A DNA stretch of 24,665 bases, taken from the NCBI GenBank assembly GCA_002440265.1, contig DJSG01000068.1, positions 43,665 through 68,329 of the forward strand, given 5' to 3'. Within the stretch, counting starts at the first letter, position 1. Every line of letters begins with the position of its first letter. The notes below the pieces were generated by a model. That model was given only the letters and a program-made list of their open reading frames with translations, was not told the origin of the DNA and made no database searches. The DNA is from Bacteroidales bacterium UBA6340 (GTDB lineage: Bacteria > Bacteroidota > Bacteroidia > Bacteroidales > Paludibacteraceae). This document shows positions 1 through 7,702 of the stretch, one piece after another. A program made the position numbers and the translations under genes.

Positions 1-2
1 CA

Positions 3-37
3 TACTCTTAACTCGATGTTCCATCGAGTTAAGAGTA
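3..37. repeat. Perfect 16-bp inverted repeat with 3-nt loop
   Basis: Positions 3-18 are the exact reverse complement of 22-37, around the loop TTC. There is no T-run on the plus-strand side, so it is not a classic intrinsic terminator for plus-strand transcription. It could end transcription from a gene to the left of the window, or be an intergenic palindromic repeat or operator. Confidence 0.75.
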
Positions 38-73
38 GTAATAGGTAATGGTTAATGGTTAATATGCCTTTTG

Positions 74-121
74 ACGACGCGAGACAATAAGAAGTTTTTA
101 TAACGACGCGAGCCGCGTCGT
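74..121. repeat. ACGACGCGAG direct repeat with GC hairpin
   Basis: ACGACGCGAG occurs at 74-83 and 103-112. The second copy forms a hairpin: ACGACGCG (103-110), loop AGC, CGCGTCGT (114-121). It is GC-rich inside an AT-rich region. It may be a dispersed intergenic repeat; nothing in the sequence gives a function. Confidence 0.6.
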
Positions 122-231
122 CCCCACAACATTATGTTGCCCACCCCACGACATTGCTCTCACAACATGAAGGAAAAATGGAGTATAAATGAGAGGGAAA
201 TGAGGGCAAAATGAGATTGGGGGTGTGAAAA

Positions 232-263
232 TTTGTGTATTCCAAAAAAAAGTAGTTACTTTG
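232..263 (+). promoter_or_regulatory. Bacteroides-type promoter of acpP operon
   Basis: TTTG at 232-235, a 20-bp spacer, and TTACTTTG at 256-263 match the -33/-7 pattern TTTG-N19-21-TAnnTTTG with one mismatch in the -7 box. This predicts transcription from about 267-270 and a 5' leader of about 65 nt. The leader has a small hairpin (GCATT 275-279, AATGC 284-288) and is AT-rich up to the acpP start, without a Shine-Dalgarno sequence. Confidence 0.7.
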
Positions 264-333
264 CAGTCGATTTGGCATTTTTGAATGCAAAATTCGCGAG
301 TAAAAAATAATATAAACCATTAAAATTACAGTT

Positions 334-570
334 ATGGCAGATATTGAATCGAAAGTAAAAGCAATTATTGTTGATAAACTCGGGGTGGAGGAATCGCAGG
401 TTACGCCTCAGGCAAGTTTTGCAGCCGACCTGAATGCAGACTCGTTGGATACGGTAGAGTTGATTATGGAGTTCGAGAAGGAATTCGGTATCACAATTCC
501 TGATGAGGACACCCAGAAGATTAGCACCGTACAAGACGCTATTGACTACATCAAGAAAATAAAGGGATAA
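334..570 (+). CDS. acpP: Acyl carrier protein AcpP
   Basis: This is the small cytoplasmic carrier that holds growing acyl chains as thioesters on a phosphopantetheine arm during type II fatty-acid synthesis. The 78-residue length is typical. The DSLD motif puts the modified serine at Ser37, in the usual setting before helix II, and the protein is strongly acidic as expected. The ATG at 334 is the only sensible start and lies about 65 nt after the predicted transcription start. fabF follows 75 bp downstream on the same strand, so the two are probably co-transcribed, with a hairpin (601-628) between them. Confidence 0.97.
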   Translation: MADIESKVKAIIVDKLGVEESQVTPQASFAADLNADSLDTVELIMEFEKEFGITIPDEDTQKISTVQDAIDYIKKIKG

Positions 571-600
571 AGGATTGTCCCCACATTGATTTACGGATAG

Positions 601-628
601 GCGAGTTACGGATAGACCGTAGACTCGC
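601..628 (+). promoter_or_regulatory. Intercistronic hairpin between acpP and fabF
   Basis: GCGAGT (601-606) pairs with ACTCGC (623-628), and inside it ACGG (608-611) pairs with CCGT (617-620). TTACGGATAG is repeated at 591-600 and 606-615. There is no T-tract, so I read it as an mRNA-processing or partial-attenuation element that could keep acpP output above fabF. That role is inference. Confidence 0.5.
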
Positions 629-645
629 TTGTCGCTTATAGGTAG

Positions 646-1905
646 ATGTCTATGGAAGCCAAGAGAGTAGTTGTTACGGGATTAGGTGTGGTAACGGCGT
701 TGGGAAACGACGTGAAGACGACATGGGATAACCTGCTGCACGGGAAGAGCGGTGCGGGACCTATCACCCACTTTGACGCATCGCAATTCAAGACGCATTT
801 TGCGTGCGAAGTGAAGGGCTTGGACCCCTCGAATGTGATGGAACAGAAAGAGGTTCGCAAGCATGACCGCTATTCACATCTTGCGATGGTAGCCGCTGAT
901 GAGGCGATGCACGACGCGGGAGTAAAGGTGGAGAATGAGAATGCGTTGCGCTGCGGTGTGATAATGGGTAGCGGCATGGGGGGCGTGCATGCGTTGGATG
1001 CCAATATCGGTGAGTTTGCCGCAGGCGACGGGACACCGCGTTTCAGTCCGTTCTTCATCCCGATGGCTATACCGAACATCTCGGCGGGCTTGCTGGCAAT
1101 ACGCTACGGCTTCCGTGGGATAAACTTTGCCACCGTTTCCGCCTGTGCGAGTTCGTCGCATGCGATAGCCACGGCATACAACTATATCCGCTTCGGCATG
1201 GCAGATGTGATGCTGACGGGTGGCAGCGAAGCCGCGATAGAGTTCGCGGGGATAGGCGGTTTTAATGCGGTGCGGGCGTTGTCCACCCGCAATGACGACC
1301 CGGAGCATGCCAGTCGTCCGTTCTCGGCATCACGGGACGGGTTTGTGTTGGGCGAAGGTGCGGGCTGCCTGGTATTAGAGGAGTATTCGCACGCGATAGC
1401 CCGCGGGGCACATATCTATGCGGAGATAGTGGGTGCGGGAATGACATCGGACGCCTATCATATAGTGGCTTCCGACCCCGAGGGGCGTGGGGCTGCCGAG
1501 GCAATGGCACTGGCTGTGCAGGAGGCAGGACTGAGTACCAAAGATATAGAGTATATCAATACGCACGGGACATCGACACCGATAGGCGACATCGCAGAGG
1601 CGAAAGCCATCCTGCAAGTGTTCGGCGACCATGCCTACGATATGAACCTGACGTCGTCGAAGTCGATGACGGGGCATCTACTGGGCGGTACGGGTGCCGT
1701 GGAGGCGGTGGTTTCGATACTGTCGATTGTGAACCAGATGGTTACGCCGACCATCAACCATGCAGAGGGGGATGATGACCCTGCTATTGACAGCAGGCTG
1801 AATTTCACCTTTAACGAGGCACAACCACGCGAGATACACTATGCGCTGAGCAATAATTTCGGTTTCGGCGGGCATAACGCCTGCCTGTTGTTTGCAAAGA
1901 TATGA
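646..1905 (+). CDS. fabF: 3-oxoacyl-ACP synthase II FabF
   Basis: FabF condenses malonyl-ACP with an acyl-ACP to lengthen the chain by two carbons in cytoplasmic fatty-acid synthesis. The 419-residue length is standard. The thiolase-fold triad is complete: nucleophile Cys167 in VSACASS, His307 in NTHGTSTP, and His344 in SMTGHLLGGTGA, with the conserved Lys339. The C-terminal NNFGFGGHNA loop is present. ATG codons at 646 and 652 are both possible starts; 646 is used here, giving MSMEAKRVVVTG, and neither has a clear ribosome site. The last four bases (ATGA) overlap the start of asd, so translation of the two is probably coupled. Confidence 0.97.
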   Translation: MSMEAKRVVVTGLGVVTALGNDVKTTWDNLLHGKSGAGPITHFDASQFKTHFACEVKGLDPSNVMEQKEVRKHDRYSHLAMVAADEAMHDAGVKVENENALRCGVIMGSGMGGVHALDANIGEFAAGDGTPRFSPFFIPMAIPNISAGLLAIRYGFRGINFATVSACASSSHAIATAYNYIRFGMADVMLTGGSEAAIEFAGIGGFNAVRALSTRNDDPEHASRPFSASRDGFVLGEGAGCLVLEEYSHAIARGAHIYAEIVGAGMTSDAYHIVASDPEGRGAAEAMALAVQEAGLSTKDIEYINTHGTSTPIGDIAEAKAILQVFGDHAYDMNLTSSKSMTGHLLGGTGAVEAVVSILSIVNQMVTPTINHAEGDDDPAIDSRLNFTFNEAQPREIHYALSNNFGFGGHNACLLFAKI

Positions 1906-2966
1906 CGGTAGCAATAGTAGGTGCATCGGGTGCGGTAGGGCAGGAACTACTGCGGATATTGGCGGAAAGGCATTTTCCGGTGGACGACTTGCGGCTGTTC
2001 GGGTCTTCCCGCAGCGCGGGGACACGGTATGAATTTGGCGGGAAGGAGTATGTGGTGGAGGAGTTGCGTCATGGTGACCAGTTTCGGGGGGTGGACATAG
2101 CCTTTGTGTCGGCAGGCGGCGGGACGTCGCGCGAGTATGCGGATGACATCACCCGTTACGGCACGCTGATGATAGACAACTCGTCGGCTTTCCGTATGGA
2201 CCCTCAGGTGCCGTTGGTGGTGCCCGAGATAAATGCTTCGGATTCGCTGATGGCGTTTGGTGAGCATGGGAAACGGATTATTGCCAATCCGAACTGCACG
2301 ACGATAGTGATGGCGATGTGCCTGAAAGCCATAGAGCCGCTGTCGCATATCCGCAGGGTGCATGTGGCGTCGTACCAGTCGGCGTCGGGTGCAGGGGCTC
2401 AGGCGATGAATGAGTTGATAGAGCAGTACAGGCAAGTGCTGAATGGGAAAGAGCCTGATGTAGAGCGGTTTGCGTATCAGTTGGCGTTTAATATGATTCC
2501 GCAGATAGACGTGTTCGGCGATGATGATTACACGAAGGAGGAACTGAAGATGTACAACGAGACGCGGAAGATAATGCACTCGGATATAGAGGTGTCTGCC
2601 ACGTGTGTGCGTGTGCCGTCGCTCAGGGCGCACTCGGAGGCCGTGTGGATAGAGACGGAGAAGCCTGTTACGCCCGAACAAGCCAAGGAGGCGTTTGCGC
2701 ATACGGAAGGTGTGCAGTTGGCGGACGATTTGACGAAAGTGGGTCATGCGCCGAAGACTATGGAGGAGTATAGCCGCGACGGAGGGGAGTTCCCCTACCC
2801 GATGCCGCTGTTTCTGAGCGGGACAGATGATGTGTATGTAGGACGTGTACGGCGTGATTTGGCTAACCCTAACGGCCTGACATTCTGGTGTGTAGGCGAC
2901 CAGATACGCAAAGGTGCCGCGCTGAATGCGGTGCAGATAGCGGAGTGGACAATGCGCAATGCGTAA
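1902..2966 (+). CDS. asd: Aspartate-semialdehyde dehydrogenase
   Basis: The enzyme reduces aspartyl phosphate to aspartate semialdehyde with NADPH, the branch-point step to lysine, diaminopimelate, threonine and methionine. The 354-residue protein has the N-terminal dinucleotide motif GASGAVGQE (residues 7-15), the catalytic Cys132 in NPNCTT, the substrate-loop motif QSASGAG (159-165), and Arg242/His244 in LRAHSEAV. Its ATG overlaps the fabF stop as ATGA. In the Bacteroides genomes I know, acpP-fabF is followed by rnc, so asd here is a different third gene. The stop codon falls inside a 7-bp tandem repeat (2951-2985), so the C-terminal residues MRNA are repeat-encoded. Confidence 0.96.
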   Translation: MTVAIVGASGAVGQELLRILAERHFPVDDLRLFGSSRSAGTRYEFGGKEYVVEELRHGDQFRGVDIAFVSAGGGTSREYADDITRYGTLMIDNSSAFRMDPQVPLVVPEINASDSLMAFGEHGKRIIANPNCTTIVMAMCLKAIEPLSHIRRVHVASYQSASGAGAQAMNELIEQYRQVLNGKEPDVERFAYQLAFNMIPQIDVFGDDDYTKEELKMYNETRKIMHSDIEVSATCVRVPSLRAHSEAVWIETEKPVTPEQAKEAFAHTEGVQLADDLTKVGHAPKTMEEYSRDGGEFPYPMPLFLSGTDDVYVGRVRRDLANPNGLTFWCVGDQIRKGAALNAVQIAEWTMRNA

Positions 2967-2985
2967 TGCATAATGCGCAATGTAC
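2951..2985. repeat. Five tandem 7-bp units across the asd stop
   Basis: The units are AATGCGC, AATGCGT, AATGCAT, AATGCGC and AATGTAC at 2951, 2958, 2965, 2972 and 2979. The asd stop codon TAA (2964-2966) spans the junction of units 2 and 3. The array leads straight into the terminator-like hairpin. Confidence 0.7.
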
Positions 2986-3027
2986 TGCAACGCGTCTCCT
3001 GCCTGTCGGCATGGGGCGCGTTGCAGT
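2984..3027. terminator. Hairpin between convergent operons
   Basis: ACTGCAACGCG (2984-2994) and CGCGTTGCAGT (3017-3027) are perfect complements. The 22-nt loop holds a smaller TGCC/GGCA stem. It lies between the end of asd on the plus strand and the end of the barrel gene on the minus strand, where a bidirectional terminator is expected. Neither side has a strong T-run, so termination may need a factor or the stem may only protect 3' ends. Confidence 0.6.
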
Positions 3028-3052
3028 TGTATATCAACACGTTAGTGCGAGG

Positions 3053-4786
3053 TTAAAACAGATATTTCACGCCGAATAGGAAGTGGAAACCTTGGGATTG
3101 GTAGCCGTAGTAGATGTCGTTGTGGCGGTTGAGGTAGTTGTTGAGTTGGAGATAAGTGGTGAGCCAACGATTGACAGCATACGAGGCACCCAGATTAAGA
3201 GACACGATGGGTCGGAGGGTGGCTACGGCATTCGCGGCATTGTCTTTCTCCATGGTAAAGGCACGGCGTGAGCCGACGAAGGTGTTGTCGGAGTAGATGG
3301 TCCATTTGCTATCAATATGGGCATCAATCCGCAGCGCAGCGTCCCACGAAGGGCGGTCGTAGATACCCTTTTGCATATCATTCGCTTCGATACGCTGACA
3401 CGTCCAATGGTAGTAGTTGCCCGAGAGGTGGATATCAATGATGTCGCGGTAGTGGTACTGCAGGGTAGCACCCACTTTCCAGCGTTGCCAGTCGGAGTAG
3501 TAGAAATCAATGAATGACTGGTCGTTGTGCTGCGCGAAATACACGGACGGGGCTATGAGCAGGAGTTGGTTGATTTGGTAGGCATAGCCCGCGTAGATGT
3601 CGAAGAGCATGGTTGCCATAGGGCGTATCTTGAAGCCTATTTGTGCATCGACGGGCGTGTAGTCGTCCACGTGGTTGCGGGTGAAGCACGCGGAGTAGTC
3701 CATGTAGCGGTTGGTCTGCATGAATTCGAGCAGGGTGCTTGTGCCAAAGGTGCCGTTGGCTTTGCCGTAGAGGTCCACGATGTCCTTCATGAGGAACCAG
3801 TCGAAGGACAGGTTGGGCGAGGGTGCGAAACTGATGTTGTCGCCGCCGCTCATCATGCGCCCTGTGCCGAGGTTGAAGTCGAAATTGATACCCGCGTGGA
3901 TACGGAACTTGTTGCCAAAGTACTGATAGTAAGGCTCCAAGCGGAAGGCATGGCGGTTGGCGAATAGGGAGTGCGATAGTCGGAGACTGTCGGAGGCTTT
4001 GTAGAAGTTGTTCTGCACGCAGGCATTGAGTCCGGCGTGGTGTTCGTCGGATAGCACCCAGACGGCATCCAAGCGTGTGCGTACCTGATGTTCGGTGATG
4101 GCATTGGGCAGTATATAAGCGGAATAGCCTGTATTGAGGTCGTAGCGAACGGTAGTATTGCCGCGAGAACGGATACCTATTCGCGTGTTGATAAGCCACG
4201 AGTTCTGCCAGTCGCTTTCTTTCAAAAGAGAAGCAGACTTGATGGTCAGCCCATTGCTGCCGTCATAGTAACGTCCGTAGCGGGAGAAATACTCGTTGTT
4301 GCCGTCCACGCCGAAGTAGAGTTCGCAGGAAGAGTAGTGCCTCGTTACTTGTAAGCCGAGCCGTGCATCGGATAGCGTTTGGCGTCCCCACATAGCATCA
4401 TAGTTTGCAAAGATGTCAAGGGACACGCGCTTCTTCTCAGCGATATGGTAGCCGAAAGCCAGATGGTAGTTGCGGTGTCCGAGTGCGCTGCTAAACACTC
4501 CCTGTGGCGGTACCTGAGAAGAGAATGTGGTCTCGGCAGCCGGCAGTGCGTGGACATTGAAGCCAATGGGCAACGTCTCCGAATAGGTGGAATAGACTAC
4601 GGGGTTGAGCGGTATATCCTCCTGAATGATAGCGGGGGATTGGTTCTGCTTGGTCGCCATTTGGATAGTAGGCTGATAGTCGCGCTCAACGGTGACGGTG
4701 CGGGTGATAGTACTATCGGCAGTGGTCTGTGCGCTGAGCGTGAGTGCCGATGCCATGAGGTACAGGGATAAGGTCAGTCGTTTCAT
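3053..4786 (-). CDS. Outer-membrane beta-barrel (TonB-receptor-like, no plug)
   Basis: The protein has 577 residues. A signal peptide ending near Ala19-Gln20 is followed by a short segment with a VERDYQPTIQ motif. The rest is a series of amphipathic strands rich in Tyr, Asn and Asp and ends in Phe (GVKYLF), the usual outer-membrane barrel signature. It is shorter than a typical TonB-dependent receptor, and I see neither a plug domain nor a TonB box, so it resembles the barrel-only receptor-like proteins common in Bacteroidota. It is the last gene of the pot operon. Its start overlaps the stop of the TPR gene by four bases (ATGA), with an unusually good Shine-Dalgarno sequence upstream. A role as a surface pore or partner for the TPR protein is inferred from position only. 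Confidence 0.75.
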   Translation of the reverse strand: MKRLTLSLYLMASALTLSAQTTADSTITRTVTVERDYQPTIQMATKQNQSPAIIQEDIPLNPVVYSTYSETLPIGFNVHALPAAETTFSSQVPPQGVFSSALGHRNYHLAFGYHIAEKKRVSLDIFANYDAMWGRQTLSDARLGLQVTRHYSSCELYFGVDGNNEYFSRYGRYYDGSNGLTIKSASLLKESDWQNSWLINTRIGIRSRGNTTVRYDLNTGYSAYILPNAITEHQVRTRLDAVWVLSDEHHAGLNACVQNNFYKASDSLRLSHSLFANRHAFRLEPYYQYFGNKFRIHAGINFDFNLGTGRMMSGGDNISFAPSPNLSFDWFLMKDIVDLYGKANGTFGTSTLLEFMQTNRYMDYSACFTRNHVDDYTPVDAQIGFKIRPMATMLFDIYAGYAYQINQLLLIAPSVYFAQHNDQSFIDFYYSDWQRWKVGATLQYHYRDIIDIHLSGNYYHWTCQRIEANDMQKGIYDRPSWDAALRIDAHIDSKWTIYSDNTFVGSRRAFTMEKDNAANAVATLRPIVSLNLGASYAVNRWLTTYLQLNNYLNRHNDIYYGYQSQGFHFLFGVKYLF

Positions 4787-7701
4787 AGTTCATCCTCCTT
4801 TTGTTCGGTTTGCTCTTGTTGTGCGATATGCTCGAGTCGGGTGATGAGCATGGTCTGTATGTCGTCCTGCTGATGATAGTTGGTCTGCAAAGCCAGCAGA
4901 TACTGTTTGGCCTGGAAGAGGTCGCCGCGCTGTACGTTGATGTCGGAGAGCAAGATGAGGCTGCGTGCGAGCCAGTACTGCTGCGAGGTTTGCATTTGTG
5001 TGAACGACATGATTTCCTGCTCCGCCATATCCATGGCTCCGAGGTGGAAGTAGCAGTCAGCCAACAGGTATTTGGCTTCCGCCCCGTTGGCGGTGCGCAC
5101 CTCTTTGGCGATGGGTGTGAGGTCCACTACCGCCAGTCCGTACTGGTTGTCCTGCAGGTATGCCTTGGCGCGGCAGTAGAGAGCCTCGCGGCGTATGTCC
5201 TCCTGCAGGTCGGCTTGGTCGAGCAGGCGTGTAGCCACCTCAATGACCGCTGTCTTGTCGCCGAGATAATGGCTGCAACGCAACATTCCGAGTTGCGCGG
5301 TGGTGTGCATGGTGGAGGACGATGCCACCTCGTCCATACGGCGGAAATAGTAGAGGGCAGTGCGGTACTCGCGCTTGTCGTAGGTGAGTTCGGCTACACG
5401 CATGCACGCCTCCTCCATATAGGGGTTGCCCGGGATGTCGGCGAGGGCACTGTACTGGTCGATGGCGTTGTCGAACTGCCGAAGTTGGTAGTAACTGTTG
5501 GCGGCATAGTACTGCGCCTTGGTGCAGTAGCGTCCGCCCGGGCAGAAGCGCATGATATAGGTGGTGAGCCCTGCTGCCGCCTCGGCGTAGTTGCCCATGA
5601 TATATTGCAGTTCGCCCGTGACATAGACGAGCGAGTCCTCACGGCTTGCCGAGGAGATATTCATCTTGGTGAGGCTCTTGGTGTAGGCGAGGTACTCGCT
5701 GACATTGTTGGTCTCGACATAGACCTGCTCCAGTCCGTCGAGTGCAGCATACGCCTCCTCACCGCCCGCGTACTTCTCGATAGTAGTCTTGAAGGCGGTG
5801 ATGGCCTTGTCGTACTGCTTCATGGTGCGGTAGGTGAGTCCCAATTCGAGGGACGCTTTGGGCGCTTTGACGCTGTTGGGGTACTGCCCGAGCAGGCGTG
5901 TGTAGGCACTGATGGCGTTGTCGTTATGCTCCAGTTGCAACTCGGCACGTGCCGTCTCGTAGAGGGCATCGTCGGCATAGTCGGAACGCGGATAGTCGGT
6001 GATGAGGATTTGCAGGGTGCGAATCTTGTCGGCATACTTGTGCTGCAGACCTTGCGCGTAGCCACACTGGTAGAGGGCATAGTCGGCACCCGTCTTGCCC
6101 GTTTTGACCACCTGCATATAGGTGTCGCACGCCTGTGCAAACCAGCGGTTGTTGAATTGGCAGTCGCCTATGCGGTTGAGGGCATCGGTGTAGTTGGCAT
6201 CGTTGGGGTCTGTGGCAGCGATATAGCCGCGGAAGACCTGCTCCGCCTCCGCCATCCTGCCCGTATTGAAATAGGCATAGCCCCGCAGATAGGTGGCAAG
6301 ATTGCGGTTCTTGGATGCGGAGATATTGGGTTGCGCCTCGTAGAGGGCAAGGTCGGCAAGGCACGCATCGTACTGCTGCAGACGGTACTCGGCTTCGGCA
6401 CGCAGGTACCAGGCATCGGTCTTGTAGGCACTCGCCTGTGCATCGCGATTGATGACCTCGGTGAGCCATTGCACCGCCGCGGGCATATTGCCCTGCAAGA
6501 ACGCGTCCACGCCCATCTGGTAGCGCAGATACTGCATGGTCTGCAGCAACTTGGGGTTGGGCGACTGAATGGCAGAGAGCGACTCGAGGGCCGCCTTGTA
6601 GTTGCGGGAGGTCATGTACATGTCCGCCATGAGGGCATAGACCTTGTTGGCATAGGCGGTGTTGGGGTACTCGCGCAAGAAGTCGCGGAACGCAGTGATA
6701 CTCTCGCCGAGGGCAGAGCCTTGCAAGTAGGTGATTTGCACGTAGTTGTACATCGCCTCCTCGCGCAGACGGTCGTTGAGACGGAACTGCATAGCCGCCG
6801 AGTAGGACAGTTTGGCTTTCTCGAGGTCGCCGATACGCAGGTAACTATGCCCGAGGTGGAGACAGGTGTTCTCGGAGATGGAGTCCTGCTTCTGCTTGAC
6901 CTGTCGGAGGTTGTCGATAGCCTCCTGGTAGTTGCCCGTCTTGTAGTTCGCCATACCGAGCAGGTACATATCGTTGCGCACCAACTCCTGCTTCTTCGCC
7001 ATGCGTAGTGTGCGGTAGTCGTTGAGGTGGCGCACTGCGTCCACGTAGGCACTATCCTGATAGTAGAGTTCGCCCAGCATACGGTGCAACTCGTCGTTGT
7101 AGTCGTTGTCGGGGTACTGCCGGAGCAGGTCCTCGGCACGCTGATAGACCTTGTCGTACTGATGCTGCGCATAGTAAATCTGTACGATGTAGTAGGGTGC
7201 TATCTTGCGGAATGCGCCCGTCTGCTCCACGGCGAGGAACTCCGCCATGGCGTGGGAGTAGTCCTGCGTGCAATAGTAGCAGTAGCCGGCGTAGTACTTG
7301 GCCTGCGTGGTGTAGGGGTTCTGCTTGTTCTTGAGGCGTGTCATGCAGGCGATTGCTTCCTTGTACTGCTTCTGCTGCACCTTGGAATAGCCCTTGTAGA
7401 AGTAGTACATCGGTTCGCCCTGACGCGATAGGTACTTGGGATTGACCTTGTCGAAGGCTTTGTCCGCCTGTTTGTACTTCTGCTTCTCCACGTACAGGAC
7501 GCCCTGCATCATACGCACCTCGTCGGCGTAGGTGGTGTAGGGGTAGGTGTTGAGGTATGTCTTGAGGTCAGCCTGTGCCACTGACGAGCGTTCCTCAAAT
7601 GCCTGCTTCACCCGCAGGAAGTCGGCTTCATAGTCCTGCGCGCCGACCTGCACAAGGCAGACCGGCAGCAGGGCAAGAGCCAGAAACAATCGCTTTTTCA
7701 T
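4783..7701 (-). CDS. Large secreted TPR-repeat protein
   Basis: The protein has 972 residues. An N-terminal signal peptide (hydrophobic to about residue 20, cleavage near VGAQ-DY) has no lipoprotein cysteine, so it should be a soluble periplasmic or outer-membrane-attached protein. Nearly all of the rest is tetratricopeptide-like helical hairpins: Tyr/Ala-rich units such as YYFYKGYSKVQQKQYKEAI or QLRQFDNAIDQY recur every 34-40 residues. Such superhelices bind partner proteins; large exported TPR proteins in Bacteroidota include T9SS component PorW and Tol-Pal-type factors, but I cannot assign it to either. It starts 1 bp after the potD stop and overlaps the barrel gene by 4 bp, so it probably acts with both. 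The acidic, Gln-rich tail ends KEDEL. Confidence 0.85.
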   Translation of the reverse strand: MKKRLFLALALLPVCLVQVGAQDYEADFLRVKQAFEERSSVAQADLKTYLNTYPYTTYADEVRMMQGVLYVEKQKYKQADKAFDKVNPKYLSRQGEPMYYFYKGYSKVQQKQYKEAIACMTRLKNKQNPYTTQAKYYAGYCYYCTQDYSHAMAEFLAVEQTGAFRKIAPYYIVQIYYAQHQYDKVYQRAEDLLRQYPDNDYNDELHRMLGELYYQDSAYVDAVRHLNDYRTLRMAKKQELVRNDMYLLGMANYKTGNYQEAIDNLRQVKQKQDSISENTCLHLGHSYLRIGDLEKAKLSYSAAMQFRLNDRLREEAMYNYVQITYLQGSALGESITAFRDFLREYPNTAYANKVYALMADMYMTSRNYKAALESLSAIQSPNPKLLQTMQYLRYQMGVDAFLQGNMPAAVQWLTEVINRDAQASAYKTDAWYLRAEAEYRLQQYDACLADLALYEAQPNISASKNRNLATYLRGYAYFNTGRMAEAEQVFRGYIAATDPNDANYTDALNRIGDCQFNNRWFAQACDTYMQVVKTGKTGADYALYQCGYAQGLQHKYADKIRTLQILITDYPRSDYADDALYETARAELQLEHNDNAISAYTRLLGQYPNSVKAPKASLELGLTYRTMKQYDKAITAFKTTIEKYAGGEEAYAALDGLEQVYVETNNVSEYLAYTKSLTKMNISSASREDSLVYVTGELQYIMGNYAEAAAGLTTYIMRFCPGGRYCTKAQYYAANSYYQLRQFDNAIDQYSALADIPGNPYMEEACMRVAELTYDKREYRTALYYFRRMDEVASSSTMHTTAQLGMLRCSHYLGDKTAVIEVATRLLDQADLQEDIRREALYCRAKAYLQDNQYGLAVVDLTPIAKEVRTANGAEAKYLLADCYFHLGAMDMAEQEIMSFTQMQTSQQYWLARSLILLSDINVQRGDLFQAKQYLLALQTNYHQQDDIQTMLITRLEHIAQQEQTEQKEDEL
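4794..4800 (-). promoter_or_regulatory. Strong Shine-Dalgarno for the barrel gene
   Basis: AAGGAGG lies 7 nt before the ATG at 4786 and is embedded in the codons for the last residues (KEDEL) of the TPR protein. Most genes in this window have no such site. It supports the 4786 start and suggests re-initiation at the ATGA overlap. Confidence 0.6.
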
Positions 7702-7702
7702 A

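Larger units (their letters stand above)
1..231. other. Gene-free region upstream of acpP
   Basis: I see no credible coding frame on either strand before acpP. The stretch holds two hairpins (3-37 and 103-121), a short direct repeat, and a purine-rich tract (about 165-230) that repeats ATGAG-like units. The acpP promoter begins at 232. The short reverse-strand frames here cross the promoter and have no family character. Confidence 0.7.

Noticed and set aside
132..320. A 62-codon reverse frame upstream of acpP
   Set aside because: It covers the acpP promoter and has no credible features.
874..1308. Antisense open frames within fabF and asd
   Set aside because: They are shadows of strongly conserved enzymes and have no independent start signals.
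4801..7008. A 735-codon open frame on the plus strand opposite the TPR gene
   Set aside because: It is antisense to a protein with signal peptide and clear TPR periodicity, has no family character, no promoter, and Val/Leu/Gly-rich low-information composition typical of a mirror frame.
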